Below are positions 34,295 through 44,307 of a stretch of DNA of 64,000 nucleotides, in pieces. A program made the position numbers and the translations under genes. Source of the DNA: Diadema setosum (taxonomy: Eukaryota > Echinodermata > Echinoidea > Diadematoida > Diadematidae); assembly GCA_033980235.1 (NCBI GenBank), contig CM067064.1:28273781-28337780 (forward strand). Direction: 5' to 3'. Numbering within the stretch: the stretch's first letter is position 1; each line of letters starts with the position of its first letter. The notes beneath the pieces are model-generated. The model did not search any database. It was not told where the DNA came from and saw only the letters and a program-made list of their open reading frames with translations.

Positions 34295-34540
34295 ATGCCT
34301 CGAAGTTGTGTTGTGTTTGGCTGCCATAATCATAGTCTAATGTTGGACAAAAAACGATCTTTCTTTGAACTTCCAAAACGTGATCGCAGTCCAGAAAGAA
34401 GGAACCGGTGGTTAGCTGATATCAGCCGGGAGAATGAAGACGGATCCCACTGGAGTCCAGTGAAGTTAAGGACAATATGCTCTGAATTCAAATTGCTGGA
34501 AGTAAATGATAACCGACTACTAACCAGGTGTACTCGTTAG
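34295..34540 (+). CDS. THAP-type zinc-finger protein, defective (transposon-encoded)
   Basis: Encodes 81 residues from the ATG in 'cacaATGcctcg'; this start puts the THAP domain at the N-terminus, as is usual. Visible THAP features are Cys5 and Cys10 (MPRSCVVFGCHNH), the FFELPK segment with the conserved Pro at 27, Trp39 in NRWLADI, and RTICSEF with Cys62. THAP domains coordinate zinc by C-x(2-4)-C-x(35-50)-C-x2-H and bind DNA. Here residue 65, where His is expected, is Phe (ICSE-F instead of the usual C-S-x-H-F), as if one His codon was deleted. The AVPTF-like end of the domain is also missing. The frame continues to a stop at 34538 with no further domain. A possible splice donor (gaa|gtaaat, about 34500) would end the exon after residue 69. 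Within the TIR element it is most likely the N-terminal exon of a transposase-like protein, now defective. Confidence 0.65.
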   Translation: MPRSCVVFGCHNHSLMLDKKRSFFELPKRDRSPERRNRWLADISRENEDGSHWSPVKLRTICSEFKLLEVNDNRLLTRCTR

Positions 34541-34687
34541 GTACATGTACACATCGGCGAACTGAATGTCTGGCCACGACGTAGGGTCATTGATCCGCGA
34601 GTCTGCGGGTACACGGTAGCCCGACCAGACGCTGTTAATACGCTACGCGAATACGTATGTACAGCGGCGACTGGGCTGTGTATAGTT

Positions 34688-34789
34688 AGGTACACGGTAG
34701 GGACAAACTGCAAGGCCGATGGAGGACAGTTTAGTCTCGTATCTCTCCTTTGCTTCCCGTGAAAGTTTATCACAGTAATCGAAAGACAT
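34688..34789 (-). pseudogene. Fragment of a second transposon protein (SWIM/YqaJ-type family?)
   Basis: On the minus strand an ATG at 34789 opens MSFDYCDKLSREAKERYE and continues TKLSSIGLAVCPYRVP before likeness fades at about 34688; the frame stops at 34643. The pattern 'A-K-x-R-Y-x-x-K-L-x-x-I-G-x-x-x-x-P-Y' resembles, as I recall it, the N-terminus of uncharacterised animal proteins that carry a SWIM zinc finger and a YqaJ-like nuclease domain. Neither of those domains is present here. It is transcribed toward the THAP ORF, from the right terminus inward. Chance similarity is possible because the stretch is only about 34 residues. Confidence 0.35.
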
Positions 34790-35057
34790 CTTATAATCTA
34801 TGAAAGCATATTTTAACTGAAACAATGAACTAGATTCAGCGGTAAATAAAAGTGAAATGAACAGCATTAAACGCGGCAGTAGTAACACAGCGTGAACTGA
34901 CAGCTCCACTGTAGATCCACGTAAACTCCCGTTTATGTGTGCTAATGAACGGTCCCATATATTGCAATTCGCGTATTGTATGACACGCTCGTTTGACGGC
35001 TATTGTTTTCATCGCACTAAGGGCAGCGAGTTCGTCGCTATGCGGAAGTGACGTCAC

Positions 35058-35070
35058 TCCGCCCCCGCCT
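35058..35070 (-). repeat. Right terminal inverted repeat
   Basis: TCCGCCCCCGCCT, the exact complement of 34032-34044. Confidence 0.88.
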
Positions 35071-35077
35071 AGTGTAT
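35071..35077. repeat. Target-site duplication, right
   Basis: AGTGTAT, identical to 34025-34031. Confidence 0.8.
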
Positions 35078-35499
35078 TAAAAAATGGAGGTGATTTTGGG
35101 GTAGAAACAACCAAATGATTTCGTTGGAACAAACTTGATTTGTAATAGACTTTGAATATGATTCTCACTTCAACTGTAGTGTTGTTTATTAAATACATGT
35201 GAAATTACTCCATCAATTTTACTACTACTTTGAAGTCTGACTTACAACTGGATTAACCTGAATTTTTTACCATATATTACTACATGAATATCATGATTTG
35301 AATACATAATTCAATGTAAAAGATGTCAGGTTAAAAAAAAATGTAAACAATTTTAAAGGCAACAGGCATAACCTCATTAATTTGAAATCAATTGCAATTA
35401 CAAAAACATAATAAACATAAAAGCACACTTCAGTGCTTTCTTGAGGGTTTCCCATATTTCAAAGTCTTCTTCTTCTTGAAAAAATAATGTGCTTTTCTT

Positions 35500-35885
35500 T
35501 GGCTAATTCGAATCATCAAAGCACGCCCCCGAGGGCGGACATCGTTTGCGTGAAGAAGAGCAGGAAGACGGGGGCTGAGAGTCTAATCTGGCCTCTCAAA
35601 CAAGTTGTGGGTAATGCGAGCCAAATTGAGGATCACATGGAAGAAGTTGTGTTGCGCCCTCGAGGGCGAGAGAGAGAAAGAGAGAAGCAACGCAACATCA
35701 CGTCGCGGCTAAGTAGATTAAGACATCCGTTACGCTCGGGCTTCCGACGGGAGTCACTGTGCGGTCAGATCCACCTTTTTAGTTTTGTTGCGCAACCTAA
35801 ACACACCCACGCATTAATATGCGTGTGGCATTGTCGGCAACAGCCGAATGCCTCACTGAAAGTCCTGGTGATTGCTGGCAATATC
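35500..35885. promoter_or_regulatory. GC-rich island with paired CGCCC-CGAGGGCG palindromes
   Basis: A GC-rich, complex stretch in AT-rich surroundings. It holds a near-palindrome CGCCCCCGAGGGCG (35524-35537) and a perfect palindrome CGCCCTCGAGGGCG (35655-35668), 131 bases apart. AT-core motifs (AGTCTAATCTGG, GGGTAATGCGAG) lie between them. The plus frame 35487-35888 is open for 133 codons but shows no domain and runs through a GA-repeat. I favour a regulatory or CpG-rich element over an exon; a lost exon cannot be excluded. Confidence 0.28.
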
Positions 35886-36539
35886 TAATCTGCCACCTTC
35901 CAGTCTGTGTTGCTAAGAATTGATATGTTCTGCATAGAGTGGTTCTTGTATCTATAGAAGATACAATTTTGATGGAAAACTAAACGATTCACATATCATG
36001 TCTACCTAATCAAAAGGCATGTACCTGAAAGACGTATGGAAAAGATACATATACATTTTTTTTTAACTCCCATGAAGAAATGCCTAAATTTTCTTATAGT
36101 TGCCATGGCTCTGTTAAGAAATTCTTTAAAAAAATGATTTTTGGTCCAATATGGTAGAAACTTTCAATTGATCATGAGAACAATACAACATTATTCTTCA
36201 ACATTTACAAGGGTTACATCATTTTTAAACAGATCGCCCAAGTAGAAAAAAAACTACTGACTGCATCTGTCTATTAAACCAAAAAGGGCACCACCTCACA
36301 CTCACAGCCGGCAATCAGCAGGCTGACGCACACAAAAGATGCTCCTACGCAAGTGCTTAGCGCAGTTATTGGTGCAGATAAATATCAGTGCAAAATCTAT
36401 TCCTGGAGCAAACTACCCAAGTCATTGGTGTGATCCCTGATGGTGTACCGATAAGACTTGGCCACTACACCATTAGACAGTGATTAAAGTCAGCTCTACC
36501 CCCAGCATTTATAAGGTCAGCCAAGTCTAGGATGGTCCT
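35886..36539. other. Unique AT-rich non-coding DNA
   Basis: Nothing recognised. The part at about 36300-36440 is somewhat GC-richer. Confidence 0.5.
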
Positions 36540-37040
36540 CCAAGGGGAGGAAAAAGAGACAGAAACAGAGAGAGACAGACAGACAGACAAACAAAAAAAG
36601 ACACAGGAGACAAAGAGAAATAATGACAGTGAAGAAAGGGAAAAATAGGGGCAACAGACTTTGAGAAACAGAGGCACAGAGATAAACAGATAGACAAACT
36701 TACAGAAGACAAGACAAAGGTGACAAAGACAGATAACGACAGTGAAGAGAAAGACAAAAAGGGAATACAGACTTAGAGAGACAGAGGCAGACAGACAGAC
36801 AGACTTACAGCAGATAAGACACATGAGACAAAGACAGACAAAGGCAGCAAAGAAAGAGACAACAGACACTACAGAATTTATAGACAGAGACAGACAGATA
36901 TGCACACACAGACAGAAATTTAGACAGACAGACAAAAAACAAAACACAAGGTCAGATGATGGTAGTGAACAAAGAAACAAGAAGGGACAAAACAGACACA
37001 GAAAGACAAAGGCAGACAGTTCGAGACAGTGCACATAGAG
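36540..37040. repeat. GACA-rich degenerate minisatellite, ~110-bp unit
   Basis: About 500 bases built of GACA/AGACA words with a recognisable longer unit. The anchor 'gacaaagaSa...gacagtgaag' recurs at 36609, 36722 and, more diverged, 36827, giving periods of 113 and 105 bases. Each unit also has an 'aaacttacagMaga' segment. The 196-codon minus frame over this region (Cys/Leu/Ser-rich) is an artefact of the repeat. Confidence 0.88.
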
Positions 37041-37289
37041 GGAATGATGTTGCAACTGGAAGGGAGGAAAAACAAAAGCAAAAGAGAAAGGAGGATAATA
37101 GATATTGGAATAACTAATTTTAGAAAAAAAATGGCCACAGTGTTAATCTTTAATATCTGATGATTTCAAGCATCATCTTCTAGAGGTCTTGGCAAACATT
37201 CTCTTCCAAATGGGTAACAACCACATGATCTTTCCCTTTTCATTCCGCCACTGCTCCTTGAATGCGAAAAGAGAAAAAAAAATGCAGAA

Positions 37290-37510
37290 CCTGACACCCG
37301 AACCCGACACCCGCACTGCGGAAATGTAATATAGCCAGATTTTCACCACCGTGTCCTTGTCGGTCAATGGTCAGTAGAGGTGCGAGGGCCTCGCAGACAT
37401 GGGATATTGCTCGAGCAACAATTGTGTGTGCGCGTTGCCATGGGGACGGCCATTTCGGAGTTGCAGGCGAGTTCTTCATTTGTGAGAAAAGTCAATAATG
37501 TTTACATTCG
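37290..37510. promoter_or_regulatory. Candidate regulatory island
   Basis: GC-rich complex sequence, beginning with a short ACCCGAC tandem (ACACCCGAACCCGACACCC). It contains GTTGCCATGGGGACGGCC, which includes half of an RFX X-box (GTTGCC), and the palindromic TTGCTCGAGCAA (about 37407-37418). Frames on both strands are open for 70-119 codons without a domain. Confidence 0.2.
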
Positions 37511-38067
37511 GGGGGAACGGATCATGAGGCATCGTGGGATATTGCCTGTTAAAATTGGTCTGGGCAAATTTCTTGCTGTCGTTGTCATTGTCCTTGCTGT
37601 TTTACTCTCACAGCACAGACGTGAGATTTATATTAAGTCGCATAGATGGGCGAATCTCCACCAATGTATCCAGCATGAGAGCTGTCAGCTCCTGATCTAT
37701 TCTGACTCCGGTAGGGCAAGGTGGTTAGTTTGGGCGTAGATGGCTGCTGCCGTCCTGGCCAAACTTTGTGAGATGTCCAGCCTAAATGAGCCAGGGACAT
37801 TGAGTGTAAGTTAAGTGTTACTCGAGGTGACAAGAGTCAGCCAGAAGCCATGTAACATGATGAAAGCTATGTCCAGATGTCCCGCTATGTCTATCAGATA
37901 GGGAGAATGTGGGAAGAAACTACTGTGTTTAACCCCTCAATGTGCCCCCGCAATTAAGTTTACATTGTACATTGTAACTCTTTCAATTTCATTAGTATTC
38001 ACCAATTCCTCTAACTTAACCCGGTTACAGAGGCTCAGTTCAACAGAAAGGCCAAGGTGACATCGCC
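37511..38067. other. Unique non-coding DNA
   Basis: No gene recognised. 'tttaacccctcaatg' near 37928 resembles the start of the TTAA foldback MITE, but no second terminus follows. Confidence 0.45.
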
Positions 38068-38285
38068 AGGTATTATTTTTGCAATGGTTCCGTATTCACA
38101 AATTTCAAAAGTTACTGTTGGATCGCAAATTTAACAGCATGCGAAAATGTGGCAGTAAACCGGTGTAAATACAGTGCACTTACAATAGCCTTGGTGTTAA
38201 TTTGCGAAAACAACACCTTGTGAAAATTTCTGTGACTTCCTCATTTGCAAAAACATCTGTATGCAAATATGATAGCTTTAACAGT
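38068..38285. mobile_element. ATAAGCT-terminal 'tttcgc' MITE, copy 2 (decayed)
   Basis: Shares with 33441-33632 and 55124-55353 the blocks 'atttcaaaagttactgttggatcgcaaattt', 'gcgaaaatgt', 'ttggtgttaatttgcgaaaacaacacc' and 'aaaatttctgtgacttcctcatttg' (each seen in parts). The termini are mutated beyond confident pairing. Confidence 0.6.
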
Positions 38286-38945
38286 AATAATGGTTAGGGG
38301 AGTAAGGTAATCAGTATTCTTTGACAATTAGTTTCCAAATATCTGAGAGAATCGGCACTCAACACACAGTAAGGGTCAAGGTTACAGAGAATCTAAGAAG
38401 AGCCTTCCTTATGTTTTTATTCTATTTCCCAGTCCCTCTGGAGATACTGAATATGATTTGACAACAAAATAACCAAATGTGTAAAAATACAAATATTCAA
38501 TTATTGCCTTTTTCTGTTATGCAAGTTTAACACACATACATCAGGCATGAATATGCCATTTAAACGACAAAAGGATTTAAAGACAAAATATGCAAGTGCT
38601 TTTCGTGTTTACCAGGATTTTGTCTTGTGCTTTTACTGGTCATATTTCACCTGAAATCAGAGGGACAAGTTGCAATTTTCCAAAATGAATTATCAAATTA
38701 AGCAAGTTTTTCTCATTGAACAATCACACTATGAAATAAAAATAAGTGAAAAATAGAATTGAAATGGACAACACTTCATTAAACTCTACAATGCTGTCAC
38801 CACAACCTTTATGAACGTGGCTCCTAGACAATGAATCCTGTTAATAGAACACTAGACCTGCACAAGCTTGTCTTTGGAGGTTATGACATTATTCGTATCA
38901 CCTTTTAATTGCCTGTTTCTCCTCTGACTTGTTAAGCTATCAAGT
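38286..38945. other. Unique AT-rich non-coding DNA
   Basis: Nothing recognised in this stretch. Confidence 0.5.
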
Positions 38946-39371
38946 TAGTGTCATTATGCCATGACAATCACGGGGAACACTAGAGATAAAAAATCTTCCC
39001 AAAGTTGTCAGCTCATCACTGTATACTCTCAAACAGTTGATCTGTTTGCCAAAATGCCATGCCAAATATGTGACAAATCATACAGAAAAGTCGTTCTAAT
39101 ATATTTTTTCTGTATGTATATAAATACGTCAGAATGTTTGCAAAAGGACGTCAAACAATTAGTAAGTGTCATTGTGCCATGACAATCACGGGGAATACTA
39201 GAGATGAAAAACCTTCCCAAAGTTGTCAGCTCATCACTGACTACTTTCAAACAGTTGATCTGTTTGCCAAAATGCCATGTCTAATATGTGACAAATCATA
39301 CAAAATAAGTCCTTCCAATATATTTTTCTACGCATATATAAATACGTCAGAATGTTCAGAAAAGGACGTCA
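38946..39371. repeat. 218-bp tandem duplication
   Basis: Copy 1 is at 38946-39153 and copy 2 at 39164-39371, offset by 218 bases, about 90% identical by eye. Both start near 'tgccatgacaatcacgggga' and end near 'aaatacgtcagaatgtt...aaaggacgtca'. Both copies carry an open frame (MTITGNTRD... with ...CQICDKSY / CLICDKSY). Differences between copies are mostly amino-acid changing (AAA/GAA, TCT/CCT, TCT/TTT, CAA/CTA) with few silent ones, so I see no sign of protein-level selection. Confidence 0.88.
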
Positions 39372-39767
39372 GTCACATAAATTGTGTGAACCATAGGAAG
39401 TCATCTTCACGGGCTGGAAATCGCATCGCAAATACATCCAGGCTCCGTCCCTAACAACTCTTCCCTTGCAATGTTTTCTCGTTAAATTGTCATTAGCCGT
39501 CCACCCGTCCACCATTTGGTGACACGGCTGGCTGCGGCCACATTATATGGGCAAAAAGTCGCAGGAATGGGAAAAGATTAGCAGATCGCAGTTTTCACCT
39601 AAAGAAGATGGCATCAAATCCAAACGGTGAAGTGCCAGATGCAAGGAGAGGAAAAAGGTCATTGAACGTCTTTTTTTTTTCCCCACACTAATGGGGGAGA
39701 TTTCCCAATGAAATATGTTCATTTGGGCCAAAAATATGATAGCAGCATATAACCATGTCCCCATAAT
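39372..39767. other. Complex non-coding DNA
   Basis: The stretch at about 39380-39560 is GC-richer and contains TTGCAATG, TCTCGTTAAATTGTCATTAGCCG and CACGGCTGGCTGCGGCC in parts; it could be regulatory. No gene recognised. Confidence 0.35.
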
Positions 39768-39969
39768 TACAGTCAAATCTGCCTTAGTGGCCATACGCAC
39801 CTGTCTATAGTGGCCACCAGCCATATATGGCCACTTAGGGGGAAAAAAAAAAAACACATCCCTGCGATAGAAAAGCCAAGTTGAATACCCTATCTATAAT
39901 GGTCACCTGTCTGTAATGGCCACTTTTTTCATCTCCCTTGGGTGGCTGATATAAATAGGTTTGATTGTA
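39768..39969. mobile_element. TACAGTCAAA MITE ('tggccac' element)
   Basis: The left terminus TACAGTCAAATCTGCC and the right terminus, complementary to TACAATCAAACCTAT, form an imperfect inverted repeat. The interior has repeated 'ctgtctataRtggccac' words (39804, 39890s, 39910s) on the same strand, and an A run at 39842-39853. Elements with this terminus and 'gtctatagtggccac' motifs are widespread in aquatic invertebrates as I recall. Non-coding. Confidence 0.75.
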
Positions 39970-42900
39970 TTTAGGCATGTTAATCACACCATCACTCATT
40001 TGCACCAGGAATTATTCTTCCCCTCCTTTAGTTCAGACAACCACAAAATGACGCAGTTGTGTATCGTGTTTATGTGGATAGAGAAAATAAGGAGACACTG
40101 AAGCAAAGCTCTGATTCCCTGCTCCTAAAACAGGAAAATGTGTGGGTTGAATGAGATTTGACGCAAACTATGCGATGATAATTTAAATGTATCTTTTCTT
40201 TCAGTGAAGTAGGACATGACCTAATTCAGCATCACATATCTCTGCTCTTTTTTTCCCTCCTGCCCTGTTTTCTCCCTTCTCCCCTCTGGTAAAATGTATC
40301 AGTCCTTGCTCCCAAATCTCTTCTCGAGTCTACATTCCTCCATATTTTTTTTTTTTTACCATAGCATCCTTAAGCTGTATCTTTTTTTATGGGGGGGGGG
40401 GGGGAGGGGGATTTTCTTGCTTCTTTCTCTTTCTCTTTATTGGTTTTGATTCAAACTGTTGTTCTTTTTTTTTTTGAGGGGGTCCTGGATTTTGACAAGT
40501 TTTCCAATGCATAGGAAATGACGGCAAAGATAAGGTGTCCACCAAACGATAGAGGGGTGACAAATGTGGGACTGAAGCTAATGCATCTTGTAAAATGATC
40601 CCCCTCATATGTATATAACAGTTCCTCATCTGAATGCACTTAGGGACGTTGCGTTTCGAGCCATGCATCTTGTCTGTGCTGTCTATAAATACCCCAGGTC
40701 TTTTATATGTATGTGTGTGTGTATGAGTATGAATAAGTGGCACACACAAACAATTGTACTGAATCCTGGGGTATATACATTGAAATCTGGCCTATTCAAC
40801 ATTTCAAAAAATTTTATAAATTGTTTGTTGTATACATCTAAAATTCCCCAATATTCCTTCGCACATAATCACATTATCATTCAAATAAAATACAATTTCT
40901 GTTATTGGGCTTTGTACAATGTATCTTTGTGTCCATTTTACACACGGACCAGTAGTGACCAGGTCATTTCCACTGTTGTAAAAGTAACCACTGTTCCTAT
41001 ATTGATCCATTTTGGACATACTGTCAGATATCTGAGTGGAGTTTTTTTAATGATTTAGTGTATTTGATAAAGGACCAGTGGATATGCAAATATGGTGACT
41101 GACAAGTCAATATTCCTGGCTGTCAAGAAACAGGGGGACAATTCCAAAGAAAAAACTCACAAGTCGGTAGCTTCTATTTCATTATTGTTTTGGTTTATGT
41201 TTTTGTTTTTTGTTTTGTTTTGTTGTGTTTTGTTTTGTTTTGTTTTTTGCTTTTCTGCCAAGATTGCAGATGTACTAGTAGAAAGAGGAGTTCACAGCAG
41301 GTTTAGAGAGAGTGTGACTACATTATGAAATATTGCATGGGTCAGTCAAATGGCAGTCAGTGCATGATCGTGTTGTGAGGGAATACTTTCTCATGTTTAC
41401 CCATGGGGTAGAACATTTAATCATGTTCCTCAATGGGAGAACATCTCAGTGTAAAATGATTGGTTAATGACACAACTGATAAGAGAAATAATGGTATCTT
41501 TAGAGTACAATACATGCCATAGATTTTGTCTTCAGAGTATCTGACAATAATCTCTACTTCAGGCCCAGCAATTTGAAGGTACAGGTTCCCAAAGTACTTT
41601 CACGAACTCACTTGACAAAATAAATAATTATGGCGTTGTTTTTAATTTGGGAACTGACATAGTGTTTTAACTTCAATGTTTCAATTATCATTTCTGGGAT
41701 GTTATCAGAGGGTTTCAAACCTTTTGGATGGAACATTCTCTATGCTATGTTTCCCACCAGGTATATATCATGTATAGAATAAAGGCATGAACATGAATAT
41801 AATGATGTACAATAAGTACTTTACATTCTCTGGGAGCTGAAAATGATACTTTCTTTACATTCAGTCTGCAGTCACAAGGGTTTGTCAGTCGATTCCAGTA
41901 ATACATGGTGGTTAGGGATTTGACAAAATGTTTACAAAAAAAAAAGGAGTAAGACATTACGAATTCTTTCCATCACACAGGCTTTAAAAAAACAAACCCG
42001 TATGGCTTGTTTCCACCTAATCCATCCATAGCCAAAAGTCAGAGAAATGCCAGCCATGTAAACAGAATTAAGACAATCAGATGAGATGAATAGCCTGCCA
42101 CTAACCAATTTCAAGCTAAACCACCAGCAAAACAATTCAAAATAAACAAACAATCCCCTACCCAACCCACCCCCCCCCCCTCCCAAAAAAAAAAAGATGA
42201 ACCCCAAAACGTGGATGCACAATAACCCAGTCTCGTGCTTCACTCCGTCAGCTGGATGGAGTGCGGGGGAGGAAGACGCGCCCTTTTAAATCCCAGTGGT
42301 TGCTCCCTCCCCGCCATCACACACACCGGAAGCTGTGAAAGGTGACGGTCCGTGAGATAAGACGACCTACTGGCCTTTCCTCTCTCCCTCTTCTCTCTCC
42401 ATCTCTCTCTTTCTCTCTTTCCATTTCTTCTTTGGTATCCTCATTATCCCCTCATCATCTCTAATTCATCTTTCAGAGGGTGAGGTGGTGGGCGGAGCAT
42501 CCACGTGATATTCCGTGGAAGAGCGGTGTCAAGTGGTTTTGTCAACAGGTGCTAGGATTAAGACTTACATCTTTAACTAGCTGCGAATCTTCCATTATCT
42601 TCCTTCCACATGATACCATATTCATCTTATGCTCTTTCTTTTGGCACACATCTAGCATAACATATGTATTTCTTATTAAACATCACATAATCACATAATA
42701 TATATAAAGAATTACATAAGAATATAGCTAATAGAAGAAATCATCCCCAAATTTTAATATGGCACTTAAATAATGTGTATCATATATAAGCTCAAAGTAT
42801 CAAAACTTTTCATAATGTCATATTCAAATACTTATGTGACCATGTCCTTGTGTCATCTCTGAATACTAAGCATGCTGTCTGGTTGCCTATGGCATTAAAG

Positions 42901-43969
42901 CACCATCATCACCACAAACCTCCAGCACTATGAATCAAATTTTGACACACAGCCTTCAAAGGAGCTGCCCAAATCAGGCTACGATTAACCCACTTCTGTC
43001 AGAGTCTCCCATCCCCTGCCCTCTGGGGGGAGAACATTGGAGTGACAGCTCCCTCAAAAATATCTCCGCTGCTCATCTTTTTACAGATTAATCCATCTTT
43101 TAATCCATCCAACCCCCTCCTCCAATTAACCCCAATCAAACCATCTGTTTTTTACCAACACTTCTTCACCTGTTCATCCATTTTAGACCCTTCATTGGCT
43201 CCACTCATCCGTTCAAGAGGATCATCATCAAACTCCCTCCCCCACCCCCCCCCCACCCCATCACCATTCCTCAAGGCGTGAGAGCTCCGCGGTCTCAATC
43301 AACAGGCCGGTAGTGAGTGGGTGGGGCACATGGTCACGGGAGGGCATCTCTGATCCCAAGCAGTCTCTGAGGTAATTATGTGTCATCCTGGCTGCTATCT
43401 CCACGGCAACAGGTTGTCTTTCCGGGCGGGAACAGCTTTACAACTCTTTTTCCTCTCATAACCCCATGATAATGCGGTGTTACCAGCACATACCATGGGC
43501 TATGGCATAAGTCAGAAATTTCATCAGAACAGTTGTACTTTTTTTTTTTTTTTTGCAGGCTTGGAGCGACCATAATCCTCTTAAAATAATGACTTGCAGA
43601 CCAGCAAATCCCTCTTCCCCTTTCACACATGCCTGAACAAAAGCACTCATTATTGCTTTCTTCAATGTCACTTCTCTTTAGAAATGATTTTTGCAAAAAT
43701 CAACGTCAGTGGTACCAGAAGTTGTTAATATGTTTAATGCTGGTGGTCCATAAAGGCAGTCTAATGCTTGTACAGATGCAACATTTAATAGAAACAACCA
43801 ACTTATGTAATAGATATAATGACTCCCAGTGGTTGATATGATAGTCAAAACTAAATTGTAAGGATGGTAACAGGGGGTAATGAAAGAGATGTGAAAGGTG
43901 CAACATAATTATAATGAGAGCAATCCTAATAGATATAATAACTTGTTGAGAAGACCCCTAACAAAGTGA
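39970..43969. other. Mostly unique non-coding DNA with homopolymers
   Basis: No gene recognised. Contains poly-T (40346-40357), poly-G (40391-40404), TTTTG repeats (41205-41245), poly-C (about 42170-42181), CT-rich DNA (42380-42420), interrupted poly-C (about 43237-43255) and poly-T (43540-43554). A small imperfect duplication lies at about 41395-41452 (catgtttacccatgggg-tagaacat / catgttcctcaatggg-agaacat, about 30-base offset). GC-rich complex sequence at 42240-42370 could be a regulatory island. The 149-aa frame at 40609-41058 has no domain. Confidence 0.45.
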
Positions 43970-44227
43970 GTTCAAAAGGTCAATTCTGGGGTTACCCCAC
44001 TCCAAGGACTTGCAGCAAAAGGAATGGGTGACAAACTGGACATTGGCATGAACAGCTGTGAGACGGGCTTCAAATTGACAGTTATGGATGACGCTACATC
44101 TAAGGGACGCACAATAAAATTGACAATTGTGCGAGATAATGACACAGGGCAAATAAGGGGACGGGTGAAATTGACTAGTGAGGGAGTTGCAGTAGAGAAG
44201 GAGATAGATAATGAAAGTTTCAGCTGA
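43970..44227 (+). other. Open stretch with ~48-bp imperfect repeats, unrecognised
   Basis: The plus strand is open from 43970 to a stop at 44225. The translation is of ordinary protein-like composition (for example GMGDKLDIGMNSCETGFKLTV and GRTIKLTIVRDNDTGQIRGR in separate parts). The DNA contains 'aaattgacWRtt' words at 44072, 44117 and 44167, with 45-50 base spacing, suggesting a decayed tandem repeat. The minus strand is also open through most of it. I recognise no domain and no splice context; it is followed 27 bases later by a TA microsatellite. More likely a repeat than a gene. Confidence 0.3.
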
Positions 44228-44250
44228 ACCACACACATGAAATATATATC

Positions 44251-44253
<3 letters not shown>

Positions 44254-44305
<52 letters not shown>
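44254..44305. repeat. (TA)n microsatellite
   Basis: About 26 near-perfect TA units. Self-complementary, so it can extrude as a cruciform and is prone to length change. Confidence 0.97.

Positions 44306-44307
<2 letters not shown>

Larger units (their letters stand above)
34032..35070. mobile_element. THAP-encoding DNA transposon, internally deleted
   Basis: A 1,039-bp element with perfect 13-bp terminal inverted repeats: AGGCGGGGGCGGA at 34032-34044 and its complement at 35058-35070. It is flanked by a perfect 7-bp duplication AGTGTAT. A second inverted pair, GATGAAAACAA (34090-34100) against its complement (about 35004-35014), lies inside each end. It carries a plus-strand THAP ORF (34295-34540) and a minus-strand protein fragment (34688-34789). 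P-superfamily transposons are known for THAP-domain transposases and 7-8 bp duplications, so that class is the first guess, but no transposase catalytic core is present. At 1 kb it is too short to be autonomous, and the two reading frames point inward as if the middle had been lost. The perfect TIRs and duplication suggest a fairly recent insertion. Confidence 0.85.

Noticed and set aside
36465..37055. 196-codon minus-strand frame, Cys/Leu/Ser-rich, membrane-like
   Set aside because: It lies entirely over GACA-rich minisatellite DNA; the hydrophobic look comes from TGTC repeats on that strand.
37925..37960. 'tttaacccctcaatg' as another foldback MITE copy
   Set aside because: Only the first few bases match; no palindrome and no second end.
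39029..39454. Zinc-knuckle-like C-x2-C-D-K-S-Y protein pair in the 218-bp duplication
   Set aside because: Only two cysteines per copy, differences between the copies are mainly non-synonymous, and no further domain residues follow.
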